A stretch of DNA of 5,190 bases from Pseudobutyrivibrio sp. UBA1225 (GTDB lineage Bacteria; Bacillota; Clostridia; Lachnospirales; Lachnospiraceae). The notes beneath the pieces were generated by a model. The model saw only the letters and a program-made list of their open reading frames with translations. It did not search any database and was not told where the DNA came from. The DNA lies in the NCBI GenBank assembly GCA_002309345.1, contig DBWZ01000035.1, positions 1-5,190 of the forward strand, in the 5' to 3' direction. Made by a program: the position numbers and the translations under genes. Positions 1 to 5,163 of this stretch are shown piece after piece. The stretch's first letter is position 1; each line of letters opens with the position of its first letter.

Positions 1-12
1 GGTTAGTCACCG

Positions 13-57
13 CCTCCTACTCTATTTAATAATATATTCAACATCATTGAATCTCAA
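13..57 (-). promoter_or_regulatory. possible divergent promoter and ribosome binding site for a gene left of the window
   Basis: Read on the minus strand, TTGAGA (52-57) is followed after 17 bp by TATTAT (29-34), each one base from consensus. AGGAGG follows at 13-18. A start codon would lie at or just beyond the left edge, because the only candidate inside (GTG at 8-10) is 2 nt from the AGGAGG, which is too close. The -35 element touches the -35 of the rightward promoter (47-52). The reading frame itself cannot be seen, and AT-rich DNA often gives chance promoter matches, so the call is tentative. Confidence 0.35.
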
Positions 58-75
58 AATATGGAGTGATATAAT
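47..75 (+). promoter_or_regulatory. extended -10 vegetative promoter for the EAL/HDOD gene
   Basis: TTGAAT (47-52), a 17-bp spacer and a perfect TATAAT (70-75) preceded by TG at 67-68 form a strong sigma-A-type promoter with an extended -10. Transcription would begin near position 82 and give a leader of about 110 nt before the ATG at 194. The spacing and match are better than expected by chance, but no start site has been mapped. Confidence 0.6.
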
Positions 76-105
76 AGTATCAAATATTCAGACAATTCTA
101 TCAAA

Positions 106-136
106 GCAAGTGGTATAAGGGGTTATAGCTACTTGC
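106..136 (+). promoter_or_regulatory. hairpin in the 5' leader of the EAL/HDOD gene
   Basis: GCAAGT (106-111) pairs with ACTTGC (131-136), and TATAA (114-118) pairs with TTATA (123-127) around a GGGG loop. GG (112-113) can pair with C129 and wobble with T130, leaving G128 bulged. The result is an almost continuous stem of about 13 bp. No run of T follows, so it is not an intrinsic terminator. It lies inside the predicted leader, about 45 nt before the ribosome binding site. It may be an RNA stability or regulatory element, or as DNA a dyad operator. It matches no riboswitch that I recognise. Confidence 0.45.
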
Positions 137-193
137 ATCGCTATTTTAGTTTCAAGTGAATATCAAATTTCGGGGACACAAAGGAGAGGGTTT

Positions 194-1417
194 ATGTTAG
201 CTACATTAGTACCACTTTTTTACGAGGATATGTCGGTAGCGTCGTATTGCTTATATGCGCAGAAAGAGAATCTGTATGAGCATCCACATCTGCTTGGAGC
301 GGGTAAGTATGATGGTGCAGGTTCAATTGTTGGAATTGAAGTTTTCGATAGCGTATCAGAGGATGATTTGGTTGCAAACTGCACTATTGTGATTCCTATT
401 AATAACATTTCTTTGTTTTCTAATATTGAGCAACAACTTACAGGCTTTTCTGGAAGAATAATGTTACTCATAGATCAATCAGTCAAACCAGAAGATTCAT
501 ATTTCAAAAGGATTGCCGCTTTAAAGAGCGAAGGTTTTAAGCTTGCTATCAAGGATTTGCCTCTTGCAAGTGTTGAAGTTTTTAAGCCTATGTTAAAGGA
601 TTTTGATCTATTTCTTATTAATAGTGACACAGGTGATGTTGTTAAGCAGGCAAAAGAATTTAAAAAGGTTTTACCTGATATAGATTTTTGTGCTGAAAAT
701 CTTCATTCTAAAGAGGAGTTTGAGGCGGCAAAAGATTCAAGGCTATTCAAGATTTTTGAGGGGACTTTTTATCGAATCCCTATCAACAAAAAGGATACTG
801 AAGTTACACCAATAAAGATTAACTACATGAAGTTGATGAACGTAATTAATCAAAAGGATTTTGATCTTGAGGACGTTGCTGGTGTTATTGGTCAGGATCC
901 GGCTCTTTCCATTGAGTTATTAAAGATAGCTAATAAACTTACTCTAAATTCAAATATTCGCTCTATTCAACAGGCAACAGCTCTTCTTGGCCAGAAGGAG
1001 CTTAGGAGATGGTTGAATACGACATTGTTTAATGGTCTCGCCGCTGGAAAACCAAACGAGATTACCAGACTTTCACTTATCAGAGCTAGATTTGCTGAGA
1101 ATCTTGCGTCTGCGTTTGATTATGCTATGCGCAAGGACGAGTTGTTTCTCATGGGTTTGTTTTCTTTATTAAATTTGATATTGGATATGCCTATGGATGA
1201 TGCACTTTCCCAGGTTGGCGTTAGTAATGAGATTAAGAGAGCGTTAGTAAATGATGATGGTATATTTTCTCCACAACTACAGTTCCTGCTTAGCTATGAA
1301 GCAGGTGATTGGCAGGAGGTTTCAAGATTAATGGTGCTTCATGATATTGAAATGCATGAAGTATATGATGCGTACGTTGAAGCCTTAAAATGGTACGGAA
1401 GTATGTTCATTAATTAA
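194..1417 (+). CDS. degenerate EAL domain plus HDOD domain protein (YuxH-like)
   Basis: This 407-residue cytosolic protein appears to belong to the YuxH-like family that joins an EAL-type domain to a C-terminal HDOD domain. The N-terminal part (about 1-200) keeps the outline of EAL proteins: an opening resembling 'P-I-F-D-x-x-x-x-V-x-x-Y', a GFKLAIKDLPLAS segment (114-126) where active enzymes have GF-x-x-A-x-DDFGTG, and an ending resembling 'QGyffsrP' (IFEGTFYRIP, 187-196). The EAL signature and the paired aspartates are missing, so c-di-GMP hydrolysis is unlikely. Residues about 203-395 match HDOD, including QDPALSIELLKIAN (234-247) and the following I-x-S-I-x-Q-A-x-x-LLG. HDOD domains lack the HD metal ligands and act in signalling or protein contact. 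The start is supported by AAGGAGAGG at 181-189, 4 nt before the ATG. The gene is monocistronic, with its own promoter and terminator. No target or partner is visible. Confidence 0.88.
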   Translation: MLATLVPLFYEDMSVASYCLYAQKENLYEHPHLLGAGKYDGAGSIVGIEVFDSVSEDDLVANCTIVIPINNISLFSNIEQQLTGFSGRIMLLIDQSVKPEDSYFKRIAALKSEGFKLAIKDLPLASVEVFKPMLKDFDLFLINSDTGDVVKQAKEFKKVLPDIDFCAENLHSKEEFEAAKDSRLFKIFEGTFYRIPINKKDTEVTPIKINYMKLMNVINQKDFDLEDVAGVIGQDPALSIELLKIANKLTLNSNIRSIQQATALLGQKELRRWLNTTLFNGLAAGKPNEITRLSLIRARFAENLASAFDYAMRKDELFLMGLFSLLNLILDMPMDDALSQVGVSNEIKRALVNDDGIFSPQLQFLLSYEAGDWQEVSRLMVLHDIEMHEVYDAYVEALKWYGSMFIN

Positions 1418-1455
1418 TCACATTTTGTTTATGGATAAATGAAAATAATTGTCGC

Positions 1456-1499
1456 ACAAAGCCCTATTTAATTACCAAGTGGGGCTTTGTTTTTAATTT
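1456..1499 (+). terminator. intrinsic terminator after the EAL/HDOD gene
   Basis: ACAAAGCCC (1456-1464) pairs perfectly with GGGCTTTGT (1482-1490), and T1465-G1481 can add a wobble pair. The loop is about 15 nt, and a T-rich tail (TTTTTAATTTT) follows. It lies about 40 nt after the TAA of the HDOD gene. The complementary strand has fewer T residues after the stem, so it probably acts mainly in the + direction. Confidence 0.85.
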
Positions 1500-1656
1500 T
1501 ATACAATAAATTTTTGCCGAAAATTGGTTGTTTAGGTAGCAAATAGATACTCTTATAAAAGGGAAACCAATAAAACATCTTGATAATACAAGCTCTGTAA
1601 ATTCAATATATTGTGGAAACTTAAAATGCTAGTTCATGTTTTCTTCACTTTTTATA

Positions 1657-1676
1657 ATTTGAAATTGTGTTCAAAT
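1657..1676. promoter_or_regulatory. 20-bp dyad, possible operator upstream of the HPr-like gene
   Basis: ATTTGAA (1657-1663) and TTCAAAT (1670-1676) form a perfect 7-bp inverted repeat separated by 6 bp. That is the geometry of a site for a dimeric helix-turn-helix regulator. It lies about 48 bp upstream of the -35 element of the HPr-like promoter, a position fitting an activator or an upstream repressor site. It matches no regulator consensus that I can name, and short dyads occur by chance in AT-rich DNA. Confidence 0.3.
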
Positions 1677-1724
1677 CCGCGTAGTTATAGGGTTGATAAA
1701 GATAATTTGAGGCGCAAAGCTCCG

Positions 1725-1753
1725 TTGACATACGTAAATGTAGATGGTATAAA
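1725..1753 (+). promoter_or_regulatory. near-consensus promoter of the HPr-like gene
   Basis: A perfect TTGACA (1725-1730), a 17-bp spacer and TATAAA (1748-1753) with TG at 1745-1746 make an extended -10 sigma-A-type promoter. Transcription should begin near 1760 and leave a leader of about 45 nt. The quality suggests strong expression of the small protein that follows. Confidence 0.8.
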
Positions 1754-1805
1754 ATAATCGAATAGTTCTAGTTCGTTGTGTTTTTTTATAGGAGTAATTT
1801 TTCAA

Positions 1806-2030
1806 ATGTTTAAAATAAGATTAGAGAATACTAAGGATGCAGAGGAATTTGTTAGAGCTGCATCAAAGTGCGGCGGAGATGTAGATCTTCACAGTGGTGT
1901 TGTCTATATCGACGGCAAGTCACTTCTTGGCGTTCTTGCTATGGGAATAAAGAGGGATATGGATGTATCCATTAACACTGCAGAAGTTAAAGTACTTAAG
2001 CAAGCCGTTGCGAAGTTCGTTGTTGCATAA
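1806..2030 (+). CDS. HPr-fold protein without the catalytic histidine (Crh-like)
   Basis: This cytosolic protein of 74 residues resembles HPr, the phosphocarrier of the PTS sugar uptake system, but is a little shorter than the usual 85-90. The segment 'A-A-S-K-x-x-x-D-V-x-L' (18-28) and the later IDGKSLLGVLAMGI (35-48) align with HPr 'T-A-S-K-y-x-a-D-V-n-L' and 'V-N-L-K-S-I-M-G-V-M-S-L-G-I'. The active-site block G-I-H-A-R-P-A is replaced by N-T-K-D-A near residues 8-12, so no phosphoryl transfer from enzyme I is expected. The serine equivalent to Ser46, target of HPr kinase, is kept as Ser39. That pattern recalls Crh of Bacillus, a regulator of catabolite repression. The start at 1806 is preferred over an upstream in-frame TTG (1776) because AGGAG lies at 1790-1794 and the promoter leaves little room for the earlier start. 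The gene stands alone. The regulatory role is inference. Confidence 0.82.
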   Translation: MFKIRLENTKDAEEFVRAASKCGGDVDLHSGVVYIDGKSLLGVLAMGIKRDMDVSINTAEVKVLKQAVAKFVVA

Positions 2031-2045
2031 AACAGAATAATGTAT

Positions 2046-2080
2046 AATAAAGCCTGTGAGTACATCACAGGTTTTATTTA
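2046..2080 (+). terminator. intrinsic terminator after the HPr-like gene, probably bidirectional
   Basis: CCTGTGA (2053-2059) pairs with TCACAGG (2065-2071) around the loop GTACA. The A/T arms 2046-2052 and 2072-2078 extend the stem to 14 bp with one G-T wobble, and they supply T-rich tails on both strands. It starts 16 nt after the TAA of the HPr-like gene and faces the converging lar operon, so it could also stop minus-strand transcripts. Confidence 0.85.
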
Positions 2081-2186
2081 CTTTATAGCAATCACTCAAT
2101 ATGAGAATGAAAAAAACTAGGAATTTACACAAAAAACACTTGATTAATTGGAGAGTAAATTGCTTTGCAATCTCCTATAAAGTAAA
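2077..2186. repeat. 12-bp perfect inverted repeat, arms 86 bp apart
   Basis: TTTACTTTATAG (2077-2088) is the exact reverse complement of CTATAAAGTAAA (2175-2186). Between the arms lies very AT-rich DNA, including a smaller hairpin (2151-2175) in which GGAGA pairs with TCTCC and TTGC with GCAA. The left arm begins at the base of the HPr terminator. It could be the ends of a small non-autonomous element, the foot of a folded RNA, or chance in AT-rich sequence. I see no target-site duplication. Confidence 0.4.
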
Positions 2187-2202
2187 AAACACACTTCGTG
2201 CG
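2184..2202 (-). terminator. weak intrinsic terminator candidate for lar operon transcripts
   Basis: On the minus strand CGCAC and GTGTG (2190-2202) form a 5-bp stem with one G-T pair around a GAA loop, directly followed by six T (2184-2189). The T run is good but the stem is short. It lies about 150 nt beyond the larC stop, so the operon would have a long 3' untranslated region. The stronger terminator at 2046-2078 would be the backstop. Confidence 0.35.
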
Positions 2203-2355
2203 AAAGATATGTCTCGGCGACAGAAATGATGTCGTCGGTACGATCAAAAGAATGATAAGCCGCTTACCTGGAGGGGCCTCGACTTTGGAACAACCATAGT
2301 GGAGATCCACAAAGCCTTGGAGCAAATCGATAAATCTGTTATCTACGAAGGATAA
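2190..2355. other. unidentified GC-rich intergenic segment; small RNA or decayed gene candidate
   Basis: By hand count 2191-2300 is about 48% G+C, against about 27% for 2081-2190. On the + strand there are stem-loops CGGCGAC/GTCGTCG (2215-2221 with 2231-2237, one wobble), CTTT/AAAG (2283-2286 with 2311-2314) enclosing GTGG/CCAC (2299-2302 with 2307-2310), and GATAA/TTATC (2329-2333 with 2339-2343). Two overlapping + frames look protein-like but are short. One, from about 2187 to the TAG at about 2298, ends ISRLPGGASTLEQP. The other, from about 2230 to the TAA at 2353-2355, ends HKALEQIDKSVIYEG. Neither has a start with a ribosome binding site. A minus frame of 66 codons from a TTG also lacks support. 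I recognise no known RNA family. Read against larC this would be its 3' untranslated region. Confidence 0.4.
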
Positions 2356-3567
2356 TTACTCATTTATAAAATGGGCTATGGTAGTTCTTACTTCTGTAAG
2401 ACTAAGCCCTTTTTCTTTTGCGATTTTTGATAAATCATCAAACTCTACTTTAGATTTTTGGACTCCATAGCCACTTGATTTTTTAACACGAACAGGGCCT
2501 AGTGGAGTATTAATAGTTTCTATTTTTCTATCAAGAATAAAGCGATTACAAATTTTTTCTCTGATGCCAATAGTGGTAGTGTTGGCAAAAATAGATTTTA
2601 CTACAGCATCCTTATCTGTAGTAGTTGTGATAACTGTAAGCAATACGCCAGGACGGTTTTTCTTCATTTGGACAGGTGTGAAAAATGCCTCCCTAGCTCC
2701 CGATTCATAGATGGCATCAAGAGCAAATCCCAAATCTTCTCCAGACATATCATCTATATTGCAGTTTAATTCTATTATTTCATCTGTTGAGCCTATGGTG
2801 TCACCTAGGAAAATGCGGACACAGTTAGCCACAGGGAAATCTTTCTTGCCTATACCGTAGCCAATTTTTTCAGTAGTCATAGTAGGCATAGATTTAAATT
2901 CCTTGCCGAAATGCTTGAGAATTGCAGCGCCAGTTGGAGTACATAGCTCGCTTTCTACTGTGCCGTTGTATGTTGGCAGGCCCTTTAGTAGTAGAGCGGT
3001 GGCAGGAGCAGGCACAGGTAAAATGCCGTGGGCGCACTTAACAGTTCCGCTTCCTACATTGATAGGAGAAACTATGATATTTTTTACCTGTAGCTTATTT
3101 ATCAGATAGCATACGGCAATTACATCAGCTATGGCATCCATAGTGCCTACCTCATGAAAATGAATTTCACTGACAGGCTCACCGTGGACAGCTGATTCAG
3201 CCTCTGCTATAGAATTATAGATCTCGATTCCATGCTTTTTTACTTCATCATTGATAGCAAGATGCTCTATGATATGGGTAATGTCTGCTAGGCTGCTGTG
3301 AGAATGATGATGGTGCTCATGATTAAGGTTATGTTCGTCGTGATGGCTGTGTTCTATTTCTTCCTCTACACCATTTATTGACACAGTAACATGAGTTCCA
3401 TTGATACCACATTTATCCGCAGAAGAAGCGGTATATGTAACTTCAGGAATGCCTATTTTATTAAGCTCCTTTAGAGCCTCATCTTTATCATCTACTAGTT
3501 CAAGTAGAGCAGCAGTAAGCATATCCCCAGCAGCACCCATTTTACATTCAATATAGAGAGTCTTCAT
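2356..3567 (-). CDS. larC: LarC, CTP-dependent nickel insertase of NPN cofactor synthesis
   Basis: LarC (pyridinium-3,5-bisthiocarboxylic acid mononucleotide nickel chelatase) performs the last step of nickel-pincer cofactor synthesis: it inserts Ni into the dithiocarboxylated mononucleotide using CTP. The N-terminus MKTLYIECKMGAAGDML is the family signature. A histidine-rich stretch at 73-90 (ten His in 18 residues) probably handles nickel. 'IHFHEVGTMDAIADV' (135-149), the CTPTGAAIL block (209-217) and NIDDMSGEDLG (270-280) are typical, and MKKNRPGVLL (301-310) belongs to the C-terminal CTP-binding part. The full 403 residues are one open frame, whereas Lactobacillus plantarum makes LarC1 and the complete protein through a ribosomal frameshift. 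AGGAGG at 3572-3577 sits 4 nt before the ATG, and larB ends 16 nt upstream. It is the last gene of the operon. Confidence 0.96.
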   Translation of the reverse strand: MKTLYIECKMGAAGDMLTAALLELVDDKDEALKELNKIGIPEVTYTASSADKCGINGTHVTVSINGVEEEIEHSHHDEHNLNHEHHHHSHSSLADITHIIEHLAINDEVKKHGIEIYNSIAEAESAVHGEPVSEIHFHEVGTMDAIADVIAVCYLINKLQVKNIIVSPINVGSGTVKCAHGILPVPAPATALLLKGLPTYNGTVESELCTPTGAAILKHFGKEFKSMPTMTTEKIGYGIGKKDFPVANCVRIFLGDTIGSTDEIIELNCNIDDMSGEDLGFALDAIYESGAREAFFTPVQMKKNRPGVLLTVITTTTDKDAVVKSIFANTTTIGIREKICNRFILDRKIETINTPLGPVRVKKSSGYGVQKSKVEFDDLSKIAKEKGLSLTEVRTTIAHFINE

Positions 3568-3583
3568 AGTTCCTCCTATAAGT

Positions 3584-4327
3584 TTAACGATGGTTAATTA
3601 GGCTGGCTTGGTAGGCAGCGCCAAAACCATTATCAATATTTACCACGGAGATTCCGTTGGCACAGGAATTTAGCATGGATAAAAGTGCTGATATTCCACC
3701 AAATGATGCACCGTATCCTACAGAGGTAGGAACGGCAATTACAGGACATTCTGCAAGTCCGCCAAGTACGCTGGCAAGAGCTCCTTCCATGCCAGCGATG
3801 GCAATTATTACATTGGCATCTACAATATCATCAAGGTGGGAAAGTGTGCGATGTATACCGGCAACTCCCACATCGTATATACGTTTTACATTGTTGCCAA
3901 GAAACTCTGCTGTAAGAGCAGCTTCTTCTGCAACAGGAATATCGCTAGTACCACCTGTGGCTACTACAATTGTGCCCTTGCCATTGGCCTTTGGCATGCC
4001 GCCTATGATAGCAATTTTTGCATCTTCGTAGTAGGTAAGGTCGTGAGCTTTTTTGACTTTATCAGCCTTTTCTGGTGAAATGCGAGTAATGAGGATTCTA
4101 TCTTGATTTGATTCCTTCATAGTATTGATAATGCCAATTATTTGCGCTGGTGTTTTGCCGGCACCATAGATGATTTCTCCTACACCAATTCTCAGGGCTC
4201 TGTGAGTATCAAGCTTAGCGTAGCCGATATCCTTAAAAGGTTTTGTTTTTAATTGGTGAATGGCATCATCTACATCTATACTTCCGTTTTTGACGCCTTC
4301 AAATAATTCTTTGATTTCATCATTCAT
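3584..4327 (-). CDS. larB: LarB, pyridinium-3,5-biscarboxylic acid mononucleotide synthase
   Basis: LarB begins the pathway: it carboxylates nicotinic acid adenine dinucleotide at C5 and cleaves the phosphoanhydride, releasing AMP and pyridinium-3,5-biscarboxylic acid mononucleotide. The 247 residues match the family length. The N-terminal part (1-115) carries RIGVGEIIYGAGKTPAQI (46-63). The C-terminal part (about 118-247) resembles the PurE-type AIR carboxylase fold, with ATGGTSDIPVAEEA (123-136), YDVGVAGIHR (151-160), GMEGALASVLGGL (179-191) and PTSVGYGASFGG (200-211). Cys222 in LNSCANG matches the cysteine (Cys221 in L. plantarum) that binds the pyridinium ring. The VNIDNGFGAA ending is typical. 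The ATG lies 3 nt after the larE stop, and an AAGGA (4338-4342) inside the larE end suggests coupled translation. All expected motifs are present. Confidence 0.97.
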   Translation of the reverse strand: MNDEIKELFEGVKNGSIDVDDAIHQLKTKPFKDIGYAKLDTHRALRIGVGEIIYGAGKTPAQIIGIINTMKESNQDRILITRISPEKADKVKKAHDLTYYEDAKIAIIGGMPKANGKGTIVVATGGTSDIPVAEEAALTAEFLGNNVKRIYDVGVAGIHRTLSHLDDIVDANVIIAIAGMEGALASVLGGLAECPVIAVPTSVGYGASFGGISALLSMLNSCANGISVVNIDNGFGAAYQASLINHR

Positions 4328-4330
4328 GGC

Positions 4331-5149
4331 CTAATTATCCTTTTTTGATGGTAGAACTTCGTTAAGACTGCCTGTGCGATATCCTTGTAAATCCAGTGAT
4401 ATATATTTGAATCCAAAACTTTTGAATTCAGTAATTATTCTGTTTCGATTATCATCCTGAAGGAGAATAGGAAAATCCTCAGGAAGAGTCTCTATGCGAG
4501 CTGTATCCTTTTGCAGGCGTACACGGAACTGCTTAATCCCAAGTGAGGAGATGAGATCCTCAGCTTTTTCAATCATTACAAGCTTTTCAGGAGTGATTCG
4601 CTCGCCGTATGGAATTCTCGATGAAAGACAGGCAAATGATGGCTTGTCCCATGTAGGAAGTTCTAGCTCCTTGGAATACTGACGGATTTCTGCCTTTGTC
4701 AATCCCACTTCTCTAAGAGGACTTAAAATCTCTAATTCCTTTATGGCCTGAAGCCCTGGACGATAGTCACCTAGGTCATCTAAGTTAGAGCCCTCTGCTA
4801 TGTAAGCAATGCCATTTTCTGCAGCCATCTTTTTCATACGAGAGAAGAGAATGTGCTTGCAGATATAGCAGCGGTTGGAAGGATTCTTAGCGAATTCTTC
4901 ATCCTCCACCTCGTGGGGATAGAGGATAAGCTGGCGGATGCCCTCTTTTTTGCAGAATTCAGAAGCTTCATCCTGCTCCTTGTGAGGGAAGACTTCGCTG
5001 ATTCCTGTGATTGCTATGCAGGAATCGCCTAGGGTATCGTGGGTTACCTTTAGAAGAAAAGTAGAATCCACCCCAGCTGAATAGGCGATGGCAATACTGC
5101 CTTTCTCCCTTAGGTACGCTTTTAAGTCATTTAGTTTATTGTCGCTCAT
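4331..5149 (-). CDS. larE: LarE, ATP-dependent sulfur transferase of NPN cofactor synthesis
   Basis: LarE adenylates the two carboxylates of the pyridinium mononucleotide and replaces them with thiocarboxylates. The PP-loop ATPase motif is seen as SAGVDS (24-29). EGSNLDDLGDYRPG (119-132), 'KPSFACLSSRIPYGERIT' (169-186) and LDLQGYRTGSLNE (252-264) are family hallmarks. Cys174 corresponds to Cys176, the sacrificial sulfur donor of L. plantarum LarE. The protein also has a C-x-x-C pair (Cys94, Cys97), and three cysteines of this kind bind a [4Fe-4S] cluster in LarE proteins of the Thermotoga type. It may therefore be catalytic rather than self-consuming. The ATG at 5147-5149 is chosen because AAGGA lies 8 nt upstream (5158-5162). 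An in-frame TTG at 5183-5185 would add 12 unlikely residues (CCCIRIKRITI). It has 272 residues and is the first operon gene in the window. Confidence 0.95.
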   Translation of the reverse strand: MSDNKLNDLKAYLREKGSIAIAYSAGVDSTFLLKVTHDTLGDSCIAITGISEVFPHKEQDEASEFCKKEGIRQLILYPHEVEDEEFAKNPSNRCYICKHILFSRMKKMAAENGIAYIAEGSNLDDLGDYRPGLQAIKELEILSPLREVGLTKAEIRQYSKELELPTWDKPSFACLSSRIPYGERITPEKLVMIEKAEDLISSLGIKQFRVRLQKDTARIETLPEDFPILLQDDNRNRIITEFKSFGFKYISLDLQGYRTGSLNEVLPSKKDN

Positions 5150-5163
5150 GATTGTAATCCTTT

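Larger units (their letters stand above)
1418..1805. other. gene-free intergenic region between the HDOD and HPr-like genes
   Basis: This stretch of about 390 nt holds the terminator of the HDOD gene at its left end and the promoter and leader of the HPr-like gene at its right end. Between about 1500 and 1724 I see no open frame with a convincing ribosome binding site, no tRNA and no recognisable riboswitch. A minus-strand frame of about 36 codons across about 1480-1580 runs through the terminator and lacks a start signal. A 20-bp dyad at 1657-1676 is the only ordered element there. Confidence 0.6.

Noticed and set aside
220..471. Minus-strand open frame of 83 codons
   Set aside because: It lies inside the EAL/HDOD gene on the opposite strand and has no ribosome binding site or recognisable domain.
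1603..1660. TATAAT at 1653-1658 as an additional promoter
   Set aside because: The sequence 17 bp upstream (TAGTTC) is a poor -35 box and a much better promoter lies at 1725-1753.
1776..1805. Upstream TTG start for the HPr-like protein
   Set aside because: The extra ten residues (MCFFIGVIFQ) do not fit the HPr fold, AGGAG at 1790-1794 serves the ATG at 1806, and the predicted transcript starts only about 15 nt before the TTG.
2199..2207. GTGCG-type 5' end resembling a group II intron
   Set aside because: No domain V-like hairpin or reverse transcriptase follows, and the space before larC is far too short for an intron; five bases match by chance.
2125..2325. Minus-strand open frame of 66 codons after larC
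   Set aside because: It begins with TTG without a good ribosome binding site, resembles no family I know, and runs through hairpins and a T-run; more likely non-coding.
2790..2820. Possible frameshift site at the LarC1/LarC2 junction (a +1-frame TAG close to a run of T and C)
   Set aside because: The zero frame continues without a stop through the whole protein, and out-of-frame stops are common; nothing requires a frameshift.
2903..4078. Plus-strand open frames of 68, 124 and 80 codons across larC and larB
   Set aside because: They are antisense to two well-supported genes, lack ribosome binding sites and show no family resemblance.
4494..4682. Plus-strand open frame of 62 codons inside larE
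   Set aside because: It is antisense to conserved LarE motifs and has no independent coding evidence.
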